Of a stretch of 64,000 nucleotides of DNA, positions 12,601-26,675 are shown one piece after another. Within the stretch, counting starts at the first letter, position 1, and each line of letters begins with the position of its first letter. The translations under genes and the position numbers were made by a program. The stretch is from Corella eumyota (lineage: Eukaryota; Chordata; Ascidiacea; Phlebobranchia; Corellidae). The DNA lies in assembly GCA_963082875.1 (NCBI GenBank), contig OY720097.1, forward strand, positions 16,562,501-16,626,500, given 5' to 3'. The notes under the pieces were generated by a model. That model searched no databases. It was not told the DNA's origin and saw only the letters and a list, made by a program, of their open reading frames with translations.

Positions 12601-14390
12601 TGGTTTTCATTAGGTCACGTGATATTTTTGGCCAATGAGATTGCATACAAATTTTTTGAAAAAAAATAAAAAATTTTAAATCGAAAAATAATTGTTGTGT
12701 TAGAACCGCACAAGTCAAATTACTGTGTTTACAAAATATTTTTCGAAAATATTAGTATTCATAAAAGTTATGAAACTTTTATTAAAAATTTTTGAAATCT
12801 TAAAACCTAAAATTTTGTATTTTATTAGACGCGCATTGGCCTAACTAACATACATGATAAAACGTTTCGCAAAAATTTGCAGTAAAACAAAAGTTTGAGG
12901 TAATTTTTATTTTGGGTTTATTTAGGTCACGTGATATTTTTGGCCAATGATATTGCATACAAATTTAAAAAAAAAAAATAAATAATTTTAAATCAAAAAA
13001 TAATTGTTGTGTTAGAACCGCACAGGTCAAATTACTGTGTTTACAAAATATTTTTCGAAAATATTAATATTCATAAAAGTTATGAAACTTTTATTAAAAA
13101 TTTATGAAATCTTAAAACCTAAAATTTTGTATTTTATTAGACGCGCATTGGCCTAACTAACATTCAAGATAAAACATTTCGCAAAAATTTTCAGTAAAAC
13201 AAAATTTTGAGGTAATTTTTATTTTGGGTTTAATTAGGTCACGTGATATATTTGGCCAATGATATTGCATACAAATTTTTTGAAAAAAAATAAAAAATTT
13301 TAAATCAAAAAATAATTGTTGTGTTAGAACCGCACAGGTCAAATTACTGTGTTTACAAAATATTTTTCGAAAATATTAATATTCATAAAAGTTATAAAAC
13401 TTTTATTAAAAATTTATGAAATCTTAAAACCTAAAATTTTGTATTTTATTAGACGCGCATTGGCCTAACTAACATTCAAGATAGAACATTTTGCAAAAAT
13501 TTTGAGTAGAACAAAAGTTTGAGATAATTTTTATTTTGGGTTTAATTAGGTCACGTGATATTTTTGGCCAATGATATTGCATACAAATTTTTTGAAAAAA
13601 AATAAAAAACTTTAAATCGAAAAATAATTGTTGTGTTAGAACCGCACAGGTCAAATTACTGTGTTTACAAAATATTTTTTGAAAATATTAATATTCATAA
13701 AAGTTATGAAACTTTTATTAAAAATTTATGAAATCTCAAAACCTAAAATTTTGTATTTTATTAGACGCGCATTGGCCTAACTAACATTCAAGTTAAAACA
13801 TTTCGCAAAAATTTTCAGTAAAACAAAAGTTTGAGGTAATTTTTATTTTGGGTTTAGTTCGGTCACGTCATATTTTTGGCCAATGATATTGCATACAAAT
13901 TTAAAAAAAAAAAATAAAAAATTTTAAATCGAAAAATAATTGTTGTGTTAGAACCGCACAGGTCCAATTACCGTGTTTACAAAATATTTTTCGAAAATAT
14001 TAATATTCATAAAAGTTATGAAACTTTTATTAAAAATTTATGAAATTTTAAAACCTAAAATTTTGTATTTTATTAGACGCGCATTGGCCTAACTAACATT
14101 CAAGATAAAACATTTCGCAAAAATTTTCAGTAAAACAAAAGTTTGAGGTAATTTTTATTTTGGGTTTAATTAGGTCACGTCATATTTTTGGCCAATGATA
14201 TTGCATACAAATTTTTTGAAAAAAAATAAAAAATTTTAAATCAAAAAATAATTGTTGTGTTAGAACCACACAGGTCCAATTACTGTGTTTACAAAATATT
14301 TTTCGAAAATATTAATATTCATAAAAGTTATAAAACTTTTATTAAAAATTTATGAAATCTTAAAACCTAAAATTTTGTATTTTATTAGAC
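9690..14390 (+). repeat. Left higher-order domain: 8-monomer unit (~2.50 kb)
   Basis: Monomers can be sorted by shared variants. From ~9.69 kb the order is Y V U X, Y Z W X, Y V U X, Y Z W and so on, where Y and X recur every 1248-1249 bases and V, U, Z and W every 2497 bases. For example, the V monomer at 10036 recurs at 12533 and Z at ~11281 recurs at ~13778. The unit is therefore 8 monomers with a 4-monomer sub-period. Confidence 0.8.
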
Positions 14391-14869
14391 GCGCATTGGC
14401 CTAACTAACATTCAAGATAAAACATTTTGCAAAAATCTTCAGTAAAACAAAAGTTTGAGGTAATTTTTATTTTGGGTTTAATTAGGTCACGTAATATTTT
14501 TGGCCAATGAATGATATTGCATACAAATTTTTTGAAAAAAAATAAAAAATTTTAAATCAAAAAATAATTGTTGTGTTAGAACCGCACAGGTCCAATTACT
14601 GTGTTTACAAAACATTTTTCGAAAATATTAATATTCATAAAAGTTATGAAACTTTTATTAAAAATTTATGAAATCTTAAAACCTAAAATTTTGTATTTTA
14701 TTAGACGCGCATTGGCCTAACTAACATTCAAGATAAAACATTTCGCAAAAATTTTCAGTAAAACAAAATTTTGAGGTAATTTTTATTTTGGGTTTAATTA
14801 AGGTCACGTCATATTTTTGGCCAATGATATTGCATACAAATTTTTTGAAAAAAAATAAAAAATTTTAAA

Positions 14870-17800
14870 TCGAAAAATAATTGAGGGGTTAGAACCGCAC
14901 AGGTCAAATTACTGTGATTACAAAATATTTTTCGAAAATATTAATATTCATAAAAGTTATGAAACTTTTATTAAAAATTTATGAAATCTTAAAACTTAAA
15001 ATTTTGTATTTTATTAGACGCGCATTGGCCTAACTAACATTCAAGATAAAACATTTCGCAAAAATTTTCAGTAAAACAAAAGTTTGAGGTAATTTTTATT
15101 TTGGGTTTAATTAGGTCACGTGATATTTTTGGCCAATGATATTGCATACAAATTTTAAAAAAAAATAAAAAAATTTAAATCGAAAAATAATTGTTGTGCT
15201 AGAACCGCACAGGTCCAATTACCGTGTTTACAAAATATTTTTCGAAAATATTGATATTCATAAAAGTTATGAAACTTTTATTAAAAATTTATGAAATCTC
15301 AAAATCTGAAATTTTATATTTAATTAGGCGCGCATTGGCCTAACTAACATTCAAGATAAAACATTTTGCAAAAATTTTGAGTAGAACAAAAGTTTGAGAT
15401 AATTTTTATTTTGGGTTTAATTAGGTCACGTGATATTTTTGGCCAATGATATTGCATACAAATTTTTTGAAAAAAAATAAAAAATTTTAAATCGAAAAAT
15501 AATTGTTGTGTTAGAACCGCACAGGTCAAATTACTGTGTTTACAAAATATTTTTTGAAAATATTAATATTCATAAAAGTTATGAAACTTTTATTAAAAAT
15601 TTATGAAATCTCAAAACCTAAAATTTTGTATTTTATTAGACGCGCATTGGCCTAACTAACATTCAAGATAAAACATTTCGCAAAAATGTTTAGTAAAACA
15701 AAAGTTTGAGGTAATTTTTATTTTGGTTTTCATTAGATCACGTGATATTTTTGGCCAATGATATTGCATACAAATTTAAAAAAAAAAAATAAAAAATTTT
15801 AAATCGAAAAATAATTGTTGTGTTAGAACCGCACAGGTCCAATTACCGTGTTTACAAAATATTTTTCGAAAATATTAATATTTATAAAAGTTATGAAACT
15901 TTTATTAAAATTTTATGAAATCTCAAAACCTAAAATTTTGTATTTTATTAGACGCGCATTGGCCTAACTAACATTCAAGATAAAACATTTCGCAAAAATG
16001 TTTAGTAAAACAAAAGTTTGAGGTAATTTTTATTTTGGTTTTCATTAGGTCACGTGATATTTTTGGCCAATGAGATTGCATACAAATTTTTTGAAAAAAA
16101 ATAAAAAATTTTAAATCGAAAAATAATTGTTGTGTTAGAACCGCACAGGTCAAATTACTGTGTTTACAAAATATTTTTCGAAAATATTAATATTCATAAA
16201 AGTTATGAAACTTTTATTAAAAATTTTTGAAATCTTAAAACCTAAAATTTTGTATTTTATTAGACGCGCATTGGCCTAACTAACATACATGATAAAACGT
16301 TTCGCAAAAATTTGCAGTAAAACAAAAGTTTGAGGTAATTTTTATTTTGGGTTTATTTAGGTCACGTGATATTTTTGGCCAATGATATTGCATACAAATT
16401 TAAAAAAAAAAAATAAAAAATTTTAAATCAAAAAATAATTGTTGTGTTAGAACCGCACAGGTCCAATTACTGTGTTTACAAAATATTTTTCGAAAATATT
16501 AATATTCATAAAAGTTATGATACTTTTATTAAAAATTTATGAAATCTCAAAACCTAAAATTTTGTATTTTATTAGACGCGCATTAGCCTAACTAACATTC
16601 AAGTTAAAACATTTCGCAAAAATTTTCAGTAAAACAAAAGTTTGAGGTAATTTTTATTTTGGGTTTAATTAGGTCACGTCATATTTTTGGCCAATTATAT
16701 TGCATACAAATTTAAAAAAAATAAATAAAAAATTTTAAATCGAAAAATAATTGTTGTGTTAGAACCGCACAGGTCCAATTACTGTGTTTACAAATATTTT
16801 TCGAAAATATTAATATTCATAAAAGTTATGAAACTTTTATTAAAATTTTATGAAATCTCAAAATCTGAAATTTTATATTAATTATGCGCGCATTGGCCTA
16901 ACTAACATTCAAGATAAAACAATTCGCGAAAATTTTCAGTAAAACAAAAGTTTGAGGTAATTTTTATTTTGGATTTAATCAGGTCACGTGATATTTTTGG
17001 CCAATGATATTGCATACAAATTTAAAAAAAAAAATAAAAAATTTTACATCGAAAAATAATCGTTGTGTTAGAACCGCACAGGTCCAATTACCGTGTTTAC
17101 AAAATATTTTTCGAAAATAATAATATTTATAAAAGTTATGAAACTTTTATTAAAAGTTTATGAAATCTCAAAACCTAAAATTTTGTATTTTATTAGAAGC
17201 GCATTGGCCTAACTAACATTCAAGATAAAACATTTCGCGAAAATTTTCAGTAAAACAAAAGTTTGAGGTAATTTTTATTTTGGGTTTAATTAGGTCACGT
17301 GATATTTTTGGCCAATGATATTGCATACAATTTAAAAAAAATAAATAAAAAATTTTAAATCGAAAAATAATTGTTGTGTTAGAACCGCACAGGTCCAATT
17401 ACTGTGTTTACAAATATTTTTCGAAAATATTAATATTCATAAAAGTTATGAAACTTTTATTAAAAATTTATTAAATCTCAAAATCTGAAATTTTATATTT
17501 AATTAGGCGCGCATTGGCCTAACTAACATTCAAGATAAAACATTTCGCGAAAATTTTGAGTAGAACAAAAGTTTGAGATAATTTTTATTTTGGGTTAAAT
17601 TAGGTCACGTGATATATTTGGCCAATGAGATTGCATACAAATTTTTTGAAAAAAAATAAAAAATTTTAAATCGAAAAATAATTGTTGTGTTAGAACCGCA
17701 CAGGTCCATTTACCGTGTTTACAAAATATTTTTCGAAAATATTAATATTCATAAAAGTTATGAAACTTTTATTAAAAATTTATGAAATCTCAAAACCTAA

Positions 17801-20800
17801 AATTTTGTATTTTATTAGACGCGCATTGGCCTAACTAACATTCAAGATAAAACATTTCGCGAAAATTTTCAGTAAAACAAAAGTTTGAGGTAATTTTTAT
17901 TTTGGGTTTAATTAGGTCACGTGATATTTTTGGCCAATGATATTGCATACAAATTTTTTGAAAAAAAATTTAAAATTTTAAATCGAAAAATAATTGTTGT
18001 GTTAGAACCGCACAGGTCCAATTACCGTGTTTACAAAATATTTTTCAAAAATATTAGTATTCATAAAAGTTATGAAACTTTTATTAAAAATTTATGAAAT
18101 CTCAAAACCTAAAATTTTGTATTTTATTAGACGCGCATTGGCCTAACTAACATTCAAGATAAAACATTTCGCGAAAATTTTCAGTAAAACAAAAGTTTGA
18201 GGTAATTTTTATTTTGGGTTTAATTAGGTCACGTGATATTTTTGGCCAATGATATTGCATACAAATTTTTTGAAAAAAAATAAAAAATTTTAAATCGAAA
18301 AATAATTGAGGGGTTAGAACCGCACAGGTCAAATTACTGTGATTACAAAATATTTTTCGAAAATATTAATATTCATAAAAGTTATGAAACTTTTATTAAA
18401 AATTTATGAAATCTTAAAACTTAAAATTTTGTATTTTATTAGACGCGCATTGGCCTAACTAACATTCAAGATAAAACATTTCGCAAAAATTTTCAGTAAA
18501 ACAAAAGTTTGAGGTAATTTTTATTTTGGGTTTAATTAGGTCACGTGATATTTTTGGCCAATGATATTGCATACAAATTTTAAAAAAAAATAAAAAAATT
18601 TAAATCGAAAAATAATTGTTGTGCTAGAACCGCACAGGTCCAATTACCGTGTTTACAAAATATTTTTCGAAAATATTGATATTCATAAAAGTTATGAAAC
18701 TTTTATTAAAAATTTATGAAATCTCAAAATCTGAAATTTTATATTTAATTAGGCGCGCATTGGCCTAACTAACATTCAAGATAAAACATTTTGCAAAAAT
18801 TTTGAGTAGAACAAAAGTTTGAGATAATTTTTATTTTGGGTTTAATTAGGTCACGTGATATTTTTGGCCAATGATATTGCATACAAATTTTTTGAAAAAA
18901 AATAAAAAATTTTAAATCGAAAAATAATTGTTGTGTTAGAACCGCACAGGTCAAATTACTGTGTTTACAAAATATTTTTTGAAAATATTAATATTCATAA
19001 AAGTTATGAAACTTTTATTAAAAATTTATGAAATCTCAAAACCTAAAATTTTGTATTTTATTAGACGCGCATTGGCCTAACTAACATTCAAGATAAAACA
19101 TTTCGCAAAAATTTTTAGTAAAACAAAAGTTTGAGGTAATTTTTATTTTGGTTTTCATTAGATCACGTGATATTTTTGGCCAATGATATTGCATACAAAT
19201 TTAAAAAAAAAAAATAAAAAATTTTAAATCGAAAAATAATTGTTGTGTTAGAACCGCACAGGTCCAATTACCGTGTTTACAAAATATTTTTCGAAAATAT
19301 TAATATTTATAAAAGTTATGAAACTTTTATTAAAATTTTATGAAATCTCAAAACCTAAAATTTTGTATTTTATTAGACGCGCATTGGCCTAACTAACATT
19401 CAAGATAAAACATTTCGCAAAAATGTTTAGTAAAACAAAAGTTTGAGGTAATTTTTATTTTGGTTTTCATTAGGTCACGTGATATTTTTGGCCAATGAGA
19501 TTGCATACAAATTTTTTGAAAAAAAATAAAAAATTTTAAATCGAAAAATAATTGTTGTGTTAGAACCGCACAGGTCAAATTACTGTGTTTACAAAATATT
19601 TTTCGAAAATATTAGTATTCATAAAAGTTATGAAACTTTTATTAAAAATTTTTGAAATCTTAAAACCTAAAATTTTGTATTTTATTAGACGCGCATTGGC
19701 CTAACTAACATACATGATAAAACGTTTCGCAAAAATTTGCAGTAAAACAAAAGTTTGAGGTAATTTTTATTTTGGGTTTATTTAGGTCACGTGATATTTT
19801 TGGCCAATGATATTGCATACAAATTTAAAAAAAAAAAATAAAAAATTTTAAATCAAAAAATAATTGTTGTGTTAGAACCGCACAGGTCCAATTACTGTGT
19901 TTACAAAATATTTTTCGAAAATATTAATATTCATAAAAGTTATGAAACTTTTATTAAAAATTTATGAAATCTTAAAACCTAAAATTTTGTATTTTATTAG
20001 ACGCGCATTGGCCTAACTAACATTCAAGATAAAACATTTCGCAAAAATTTTTAGTAAAACAAAAGTTTGAGGTAATTTTTATTTTGGTTTTCATTAGGTC
20101 ACGTGATATTTTTGGCCAATGATATTGCATACAAATTTTTAAAAAAATAAAAAATTTTAAATCGAAAAATAATTGTTGTGTTAGAACCGCACAGGTCCAA
20201 TTACCGTGTTTACAAAATATTTTTCGAAAATATTAATATTTATAAAAGTTATGAAACTTTTATTAAAATTTTATGAAATCTCAAAACCTAAAATTTTGTA
20301 TTTTATTAGACGCGCATTGGCCTAACTAACATTCAAGATAACGCATTTCGCAAAAATTTTTAGTAAAACAAAAGTTTGAGGTAATTTTTATTTTGGTTTT
20401 CATTAGGTCACGTGATATTTTTGGCCAATGAGATTGCATACAAATATCTTTAAAAAAAATTAAAAATTTTAAATCGAAAAATAATTGTTGTGTTAGAACC
20501 GCACAGGTCCGATTACCGTGTTTACATAATATTTTTCGAAAATATTAATATTCATAAAAGCTATGATACTTTTATTAAAAATTTATGAAATCTCAAAACC
20601 TAAAATTTTGTATTTTATTAGACGCGCATTGGCCTAACTAACATTCAAGTTAAAACATTTCGCAAAAATTTTCAGTAAAACAAAAGTTTGAGGTAATTTT
20701 TATTTTGGGTTTAGTTCGGTCACGTGATATTTTTGGCCAATGATATTGCATACAAATTTAAAAAAAAAAAATTAAAAATTTTAAATCGAAAAATAATTGT

Positions 20801-23800
20801 TGTGTTAGAACCGCACAGGTCCAATTACCGTGTTTACAAAATATTTTTCGAAAATATTAATATTCATAAAAGTTATGAAACTTTTATTAAAAATTTATGA
20901 AATTTTAAAACCTAAAATTTTGTATTTTATTAGACGCGCATTGGCCTAACTAACATTCAAGATAAAACATTTCGCAAAAATTTTCAGTAAAACAAAAGTT
21001 TGAGGTAATTTTTATTTTGGGTTTAATTAGGTCACGTCATATTTTTGGCCAATTATATTGCATACAAATTTAAAAAAAATAAATAAAAAATTTTAAATCG
21101 AAAAATAATTGTTGTGTTAGAACCGCACAGGTCCAATTACTGTGTTTACAAATATTTTTCGAAAATATTAATATTCATAAAAGTTATGAAACTTTTATTA
21201 AAATTTTATGAAATCTCAAAATCTGAAATTTTATATTAATTATGCGCGCATTGGCCTAACTAACATTCAAGATAAAACAATTCGCGAAAATTTTCAGTAA
21301 AACAAAAGTTTGAGGTAATTTTTATTTTGGATTTAATCAGGTCACGTGATATTTTTGGCCAATGATATTGCATACAAATTTAAAAAAAAAAATAAAAAAT
21401 TTTACATCGAAAAATAATCGTTGTGTTAGAACCGCACAGGTCCAATTACCGTGTTTACAAAATATTTTTCGAAAATAATAATATTTATAAAAGTTATGAA
21501 ACTTTTATTAAAAGTTTATGAAATCTCAAAACCTAAAATTTTGTATTTTATTAGACGCGCATTGGCCTAACTAACATTCAAGATAAAACATTTCGCGAAA
21601 ATTTTCAGTAAAACAAAAGTTTGAGGTAATTTTTATTTTGGGTTTAATTAGGTCACGTGATATTTTTGGCCAATGATATTGCATACAAATTTTTTGAAAA
21701 AAAATTTAAAATTTTAAATCGAAAAATAATTGTTGTGTTAGAACCGCACAGGTCCAATTACCGTGTTTACAAAATATTTTTCAAAAATATTAGTATTCAT
21801 AAAAGTTATGAAACTTTTATTAAAAATTTATGAAATCTCAAAACCTAAAATTTTGTATTTTATTAGACGCGCATTGGCCTAACTAACATTCAAGATAAAA
21901 CATTTCGCGAAAATTTTCAGTAAAACAAAAGTTTGAGGTAATTTTTATTTTGGGTTTAATTAGGTCACGTGATATTTTTGGCCAATGATATTGCATACAA
22001 ATTTTTTGAAAAAAAATAAAAAATTTTAAATCGAAAAATAATTGAGGGGTTAGAACCGCACAGGTCAAATTACTGTGATTACAAAATATTTTTCGAAAAT
22101 ATTAATATTCATAAAAGTTATGAAACTTTTATTAAAAATTTATGAAATCTTAAAACTTAAAATTTTGTATTTTATTAGACGCGCATTGGCCTAACTAACA
22201 TTCAAGATAAAACATTTCGCAAAAATTTTCAGTAAAACAAAAGTTTGAGGTAATTTTTATTTTGGGTTTAATTAGGTCACGTGATATTTTTGGCCAATGA
22301 TATTGCATACAAATTTAAAAAAAAAATAAAAAAATTTAAATCGAAAAATAATTGTTGTGCTAGAACCGCACAGGTCCAATTACCGTGTTTACAAAATATT
22401 TTTCGAAAATATTGATATTCATAAAAGTTATGAAACTTTTATTAAAAATTTATGAAATCTCAAAATCTGAAATTTTATATTTAATTAGGCGCGCATTGGC
22501 CTAACTAACATTCAAGATAAAACATTTTGCAAAAATTTTGAGTAGAACAAAAGTTTGAGATAATTTTTATTTTGGGTTTAATTAGGTCACGTGATATTTT
22601 TGGCCAATGATATTGCATACAAATTTTTTGAAAAAAAATAAAAAATTTTAAATCGAAAAATAATTGTTGTGTTAGAACCGCACAGGTCAAATTACTGTGT
22701 TTACAAAATATTTTTTGAAAATATTAATATTCATAAAAGTTATGAAACTTTTATTAAAAATTTATGAAATCTCAAAACCTAAAATTTTGTATTTTATTAG
22801 ACGCGCATTGGCCTAACTAACATTCAAGATAAAACATTTCGCAAAAATTTTTAGTAAAACAAAAGTTTGAGGTAATTTTTATTTTGGTTTTCATTAGATC
22901 ACGTGATATTTTTGGCCAATGATATTGCATACAAATTTAAAAAAAAAAAATAAAAAATTTTAAATCGAAAAATAATTGTTGTGTTAGAACCGCACAGGTC
23001 CAATTACCGTGTTTACAAAATATTTTTCGAAAATATTAATATTTATAAAAGTTATGAAACTTTTATTAAAATTTTATGAAATCTCAAAACCTAAAATTTT
23101 GTATTTTATTAGACGCGCATTGGCCTAACTAACATTCAAGATAAAACATTTCGCAAAAATGTTTAGTAAAACAAAAGTTTGAGGTAATTTTTATTTTGGT
23201 TTTCATTAGGTCACGTGATATTTTTGGCCAATGAGATTGCATACAAATTTTTTGAAAAAAAATAAAAAATTTTAAATCGAAAAATAATTGTTGTGTTAGA
23301 ACCGCACAGGTCAAATTACTGTGTTTACAAAATATTTTTCGAAAATATTAGTATTCATAAAAGTTATGAAACTTTTATTAAAAATTTTTGAAATCTTAAA
23401 ACCTAAAATTTTGTATTTTATTAGACGCGCATTGGCCTAACTAACATACATGATAAAACGTTTCGCAAAAATTTGCAGTAAAACAAAAGTTTGAGGTAAT
23501 TTTTATTTTGGGTTTATTTAGGTCACGTGATATTTTTGGCCAATGATATTGCATACAAATTTAAAAAAAAAAATAAAAAATTTTAAATCAAAAAATAATT
23601 GTTGTGTTAGAACCGCACAGGTCCAATTACTGTGTTTACAAAATATTTTTCGAAAATATTAATATTCATAAAAGTTATGAAACTTTTATTAAAAATTTAT
23701 GAAATCTTAAAACCTAAAATTTTGTATTTTATTAGACGCGCATTGGCCTAACTAACATTCAAGATAAAACATTTCGCAAAAATTTTTAGTAAAACAAAAG

Positions 23801-26326
23801 TTTGAGGTAATTTTTATTTTGGTTTTCATTAGGTCACGTGATATTTTTGGCCAATGATATTGCATACAAATTTTTAAAAAAATAAAAAATTTTAAATCGA
23901 AAAATAATTGTTGTGTTAGAACCGCACAGGTCCAATTACCGTGTTTACAAAATATTTTTCGAAAATATTAATATTTATAAAAGTTATGAAACTTTTATTA
24001 AAATTTTATGAAATCTCAAAACCTAAAATTTTGTATTTTATTAGACGCGCATTGGCCTAACTAACATTCAAGATAACGCATTTCGCAAAAATTTTTAGTA
24101 AAACAAAAGTTTGAGGTAATTTTTATTTTGGTTTTCATTAGGTCACGTGATATTTTTGGCCAATGAGATTGCATACAAATATCTTTAAAAAAAATTAAAA
24201 ATTTTAAATCGAAAAATAATTGTTGTGTTAGAACCGCACAGGTCCGATTACCGTGTTTACATAATATTTTTCGAAAATATTAATATTCATAAAAGCTATG
24301 ATACTTTTATTAAAAATTTATGAAATCTCAAAACCTAAAATTTTGTATTTTATTAGACGCGCATTGGCCTAACTAACATTCAAGTTAAAACATTTCGCAA
24401 AAATTTTCAGTAAAACAAAAGTTTGAGGTAATTTTTATTTTGGGTTTAGTTCGGTCACGTGATATTTTTGGCCAATGATATTGCATACAAATTTAAAAAA
24501 AAAAAATTAAAAATTTTAAATCGAAAAATAATTGTTGTGTTAGAACCGCACAGGTCCAATTACCGTGTTTACAAAATATTTTTCGAAAATATTAATATTC
24601 ATAAAAGTTATGAAACTTTTATTAAAAATTTATGAAATTTTAAAACCTAAAATTTTGTATTTTATTAGACGCGCATTGGCCTAACTAACATTCAAGATAA
24701 AACATTTCGCAAAAATTTTCAGTAAAACAAAAGTTTGAGGTAATTTTTATTTTGGGTTTAATTAGGTCACGTCATATTTTTGGCCAATTATATTGCATAC
24801 AAATTTAAAAAAAATAAATAAAAAATTTTAAATCGAAAAATAATTGTTGTGTTAGAACCGCACAGGTCCAATTACTGTGTTTACAAATATTTTTCGAAAA
24901 TATTAATATTCATAAAAGTTATGAAACTTTTATTAAAATTTTATGAAATCTCAAAATCTGAAATTTTATATTAATTATGCGCGCATTGGCCTAACTAACA
25001 TTCAAGATAAAACAATTCGCGAAAATTTTCAGTAAAACAAAAGTTTGAGGTAATTTTTATTTTGGATTTAATCAGGTCACGTGATATTTTTGGCCAATGA
25101 TATTGCATACAAATTTAAAAAAAAAAATAAAAAATTTTACATCGAAAAATAATCGTTGTGTTAGAACCGCACAGGTCCAATTACCGTGTTTACAAAATAT
25201 TTTTCGAAAATAATAATATTTATAAAAGTTATGAAACTTTTATTAAAAGTTTATGAAATCTCAAAACCTAAAATTTTGTATTTTATTAGAAGCGCATTGG
25301 CCTAACTAACATTCAAGATAAAACATTTCGCGAAAATTTTCAGTAAAACAAAAGTTTGAGGTAATTTTTATTTTGGGTTTAATTAGGTCACGTGATATTT
25401 TTGGCCAATGATATTGCATACAATTTAAAAAAAATAAATAAAAAATTTTAAATCGAAAAATAATTGTTGTGTTAGAACCGCACAGGTCCAATTACTGTGT
25501 TTACAAATATTTTTCGAAAATATTAATATTCATAAAAGTTATGAAACTTTTATTAAAAATTTATTAAATCTCAAAATCTGAAATTTTATATTTAATTAGG
25601 CGCGCATTGGCCTAACTAACATTCAAGATAAAACATTTCGCGAAAATTTTGAGTAGAACAAAAGTTTGAGATAATTTTTATTTTGGGTTAAATTAGGTCA
25701 CGTGATATATTTGGCCAATGAGATTGCATACAAATTTTTTGAAAAAAAATAAAAAATTTTAAATCGAAAAATAATTGTTGTGTTAGAACCGCACAGGTCC
25801 ATTTACCGTGTTTACAAAATATTTTTCGAAAATATTAATATTCATAAAAGTTATGAAACTTTTATTAAAAATTTATGAAATCTCAAAACCTAAAATTTTG
25901 TATTTTATTAGACGCGCATTGGCCTAACTAACATTCAAGATAAAACATTTCGCGAAAATTTTCAGTAAAACAAAAGTTTGAGGTAATTTTTATTTTGGGT
26001 TTAATTAGGTCACGTGATATTTTTGGCCAATGATATTGCATACAAATTTTTTGAAAAAAAATTTAAAATTTTAAATCGAAAAATAATTGTTGTGTTAGAA
26101 CCGCACAGGTCCAATTACCGTGTTTACAAAATATTTTTCAAAAATATTAGTATTCATAAAAGTTATGAAACTTTTATTAAAAATTTATGAAATCTCAAAA
26201 CCTAAAATTTTGTATTTTATTAGACGCGCATTGGCCTAACTAACATTCAAGATAAAACATTTCGCGAAAATTTTCAGTAAAACAAAAGTTTGAGGTAATT
26301 TTTATTTTGGGTTAAATTAGGTCAAA
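14870..26326 (+). repeat. Right higher-order domain: 14-monomer unit (~4.36 kb), three derivatives
   Basis: A distinctive monomer carrying AATTGAGGGGTTAGAACC occurs near 14880, 18305 and 22041, at offsets of 3425 and 3736 bases (11 and 12 monomers). A rare variant, ATTATGCGCGCATTGG, occurs at 16881, 21239 and 24974. Copy A (from ~14.88 kb) lacks three monomers present in B and C; copy B lacks two present in A and C; copy C carries both sets and is cut by the array edge. The simplest parent is a 14-monomer unit from which A and B lost monomers by unequal exchange. Confidence 0.8.
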
Positions 26327-26660
26327 AGGTCGCGCGAACAATTCAATGTACGCGAAATAAAAAAATGTTTTTTTGTTCTTTTAATTATTTTCGAAAATTT
26401 CTTTATCTTGTGCATTAGTTATACCAAAACAGTTCTAAAAAAATTTAAAAATCAATGTCATAAATTTGTCATAACTCTCGGAAATATTCATGTTTGCTAA
26501 AAAAATTTTGCAAGCACGGCTGTTAGAACAGTGCGGTTTTATTGGTATAGTTATCTTTTGATTTAAAAAAAAAAAAAAAATTTTTAAAACTTTTTTACTC
26601 GGGTGCTAGGTCACGTGATCATATGACCGGTTCTATGTACGCAAAATACAAAAAATTGGT
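26327..26660 (-). repeat. Right inverted flank of the satellite array
   Basis: Immediately after the truncated last monomer. 26411-26477 corresponds in reverse complement to 8508-8590 on the left side. It also holds short words resembling the monomer (TGTTAGAACAGTGCGG and CTAGGTCACGTGATC), and two similar words, ATGTACGCGAAATA near 26347 and ATGTACGCAAAATAC near 26634. It may be a diverged relative of the array's source element. Confidence 0.5.
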
Positions 26661-26675
26661 AAGTTGAATATTTTG

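Larger units (their letters stand above)
9065..26326 (+). repeat. Satellite array, ~55 copies of a ~312-bp monomer
   Basis: A block of 17.3 kb, 27% of the window, made of head-to-tail copies of a ~312-bp AT-rich monomer; copy spacing ranges from ~307 to 314 bases. Each monomer contains in order GTATTTTATTAGACGCGCAT, GGCCTAACTAACAT, AGTAAAACAAAAGTTTGAGG, GGTCACGTGATATTTTTGG, CCAATGATATTGCATAC, an A-rich run, GTTAGAACCGCACAGGTC, GTGTTTACAAAATATTTTTC and a short hairpin ATAAAAGTT/AACTTTTAT. The first copy starts near 9065, fused to unrelated sequence; the last is cut inside GGTCA at about 26326. Minus-strand reading frames of 61 codons recur in many monomers but show no sign of being protein genes. 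Confidence 0.97.

Noticed and set aside
9724-25491. Repeated 61-codon minus-strand open frames in the satellite
   Set aside because: They are one frame of the monomer seen over and over. Several monomers break it, the composition is set by T-rich runs, and there is no promoter, splice or family signal. They reflect repeat homogenisation, not a gene family.
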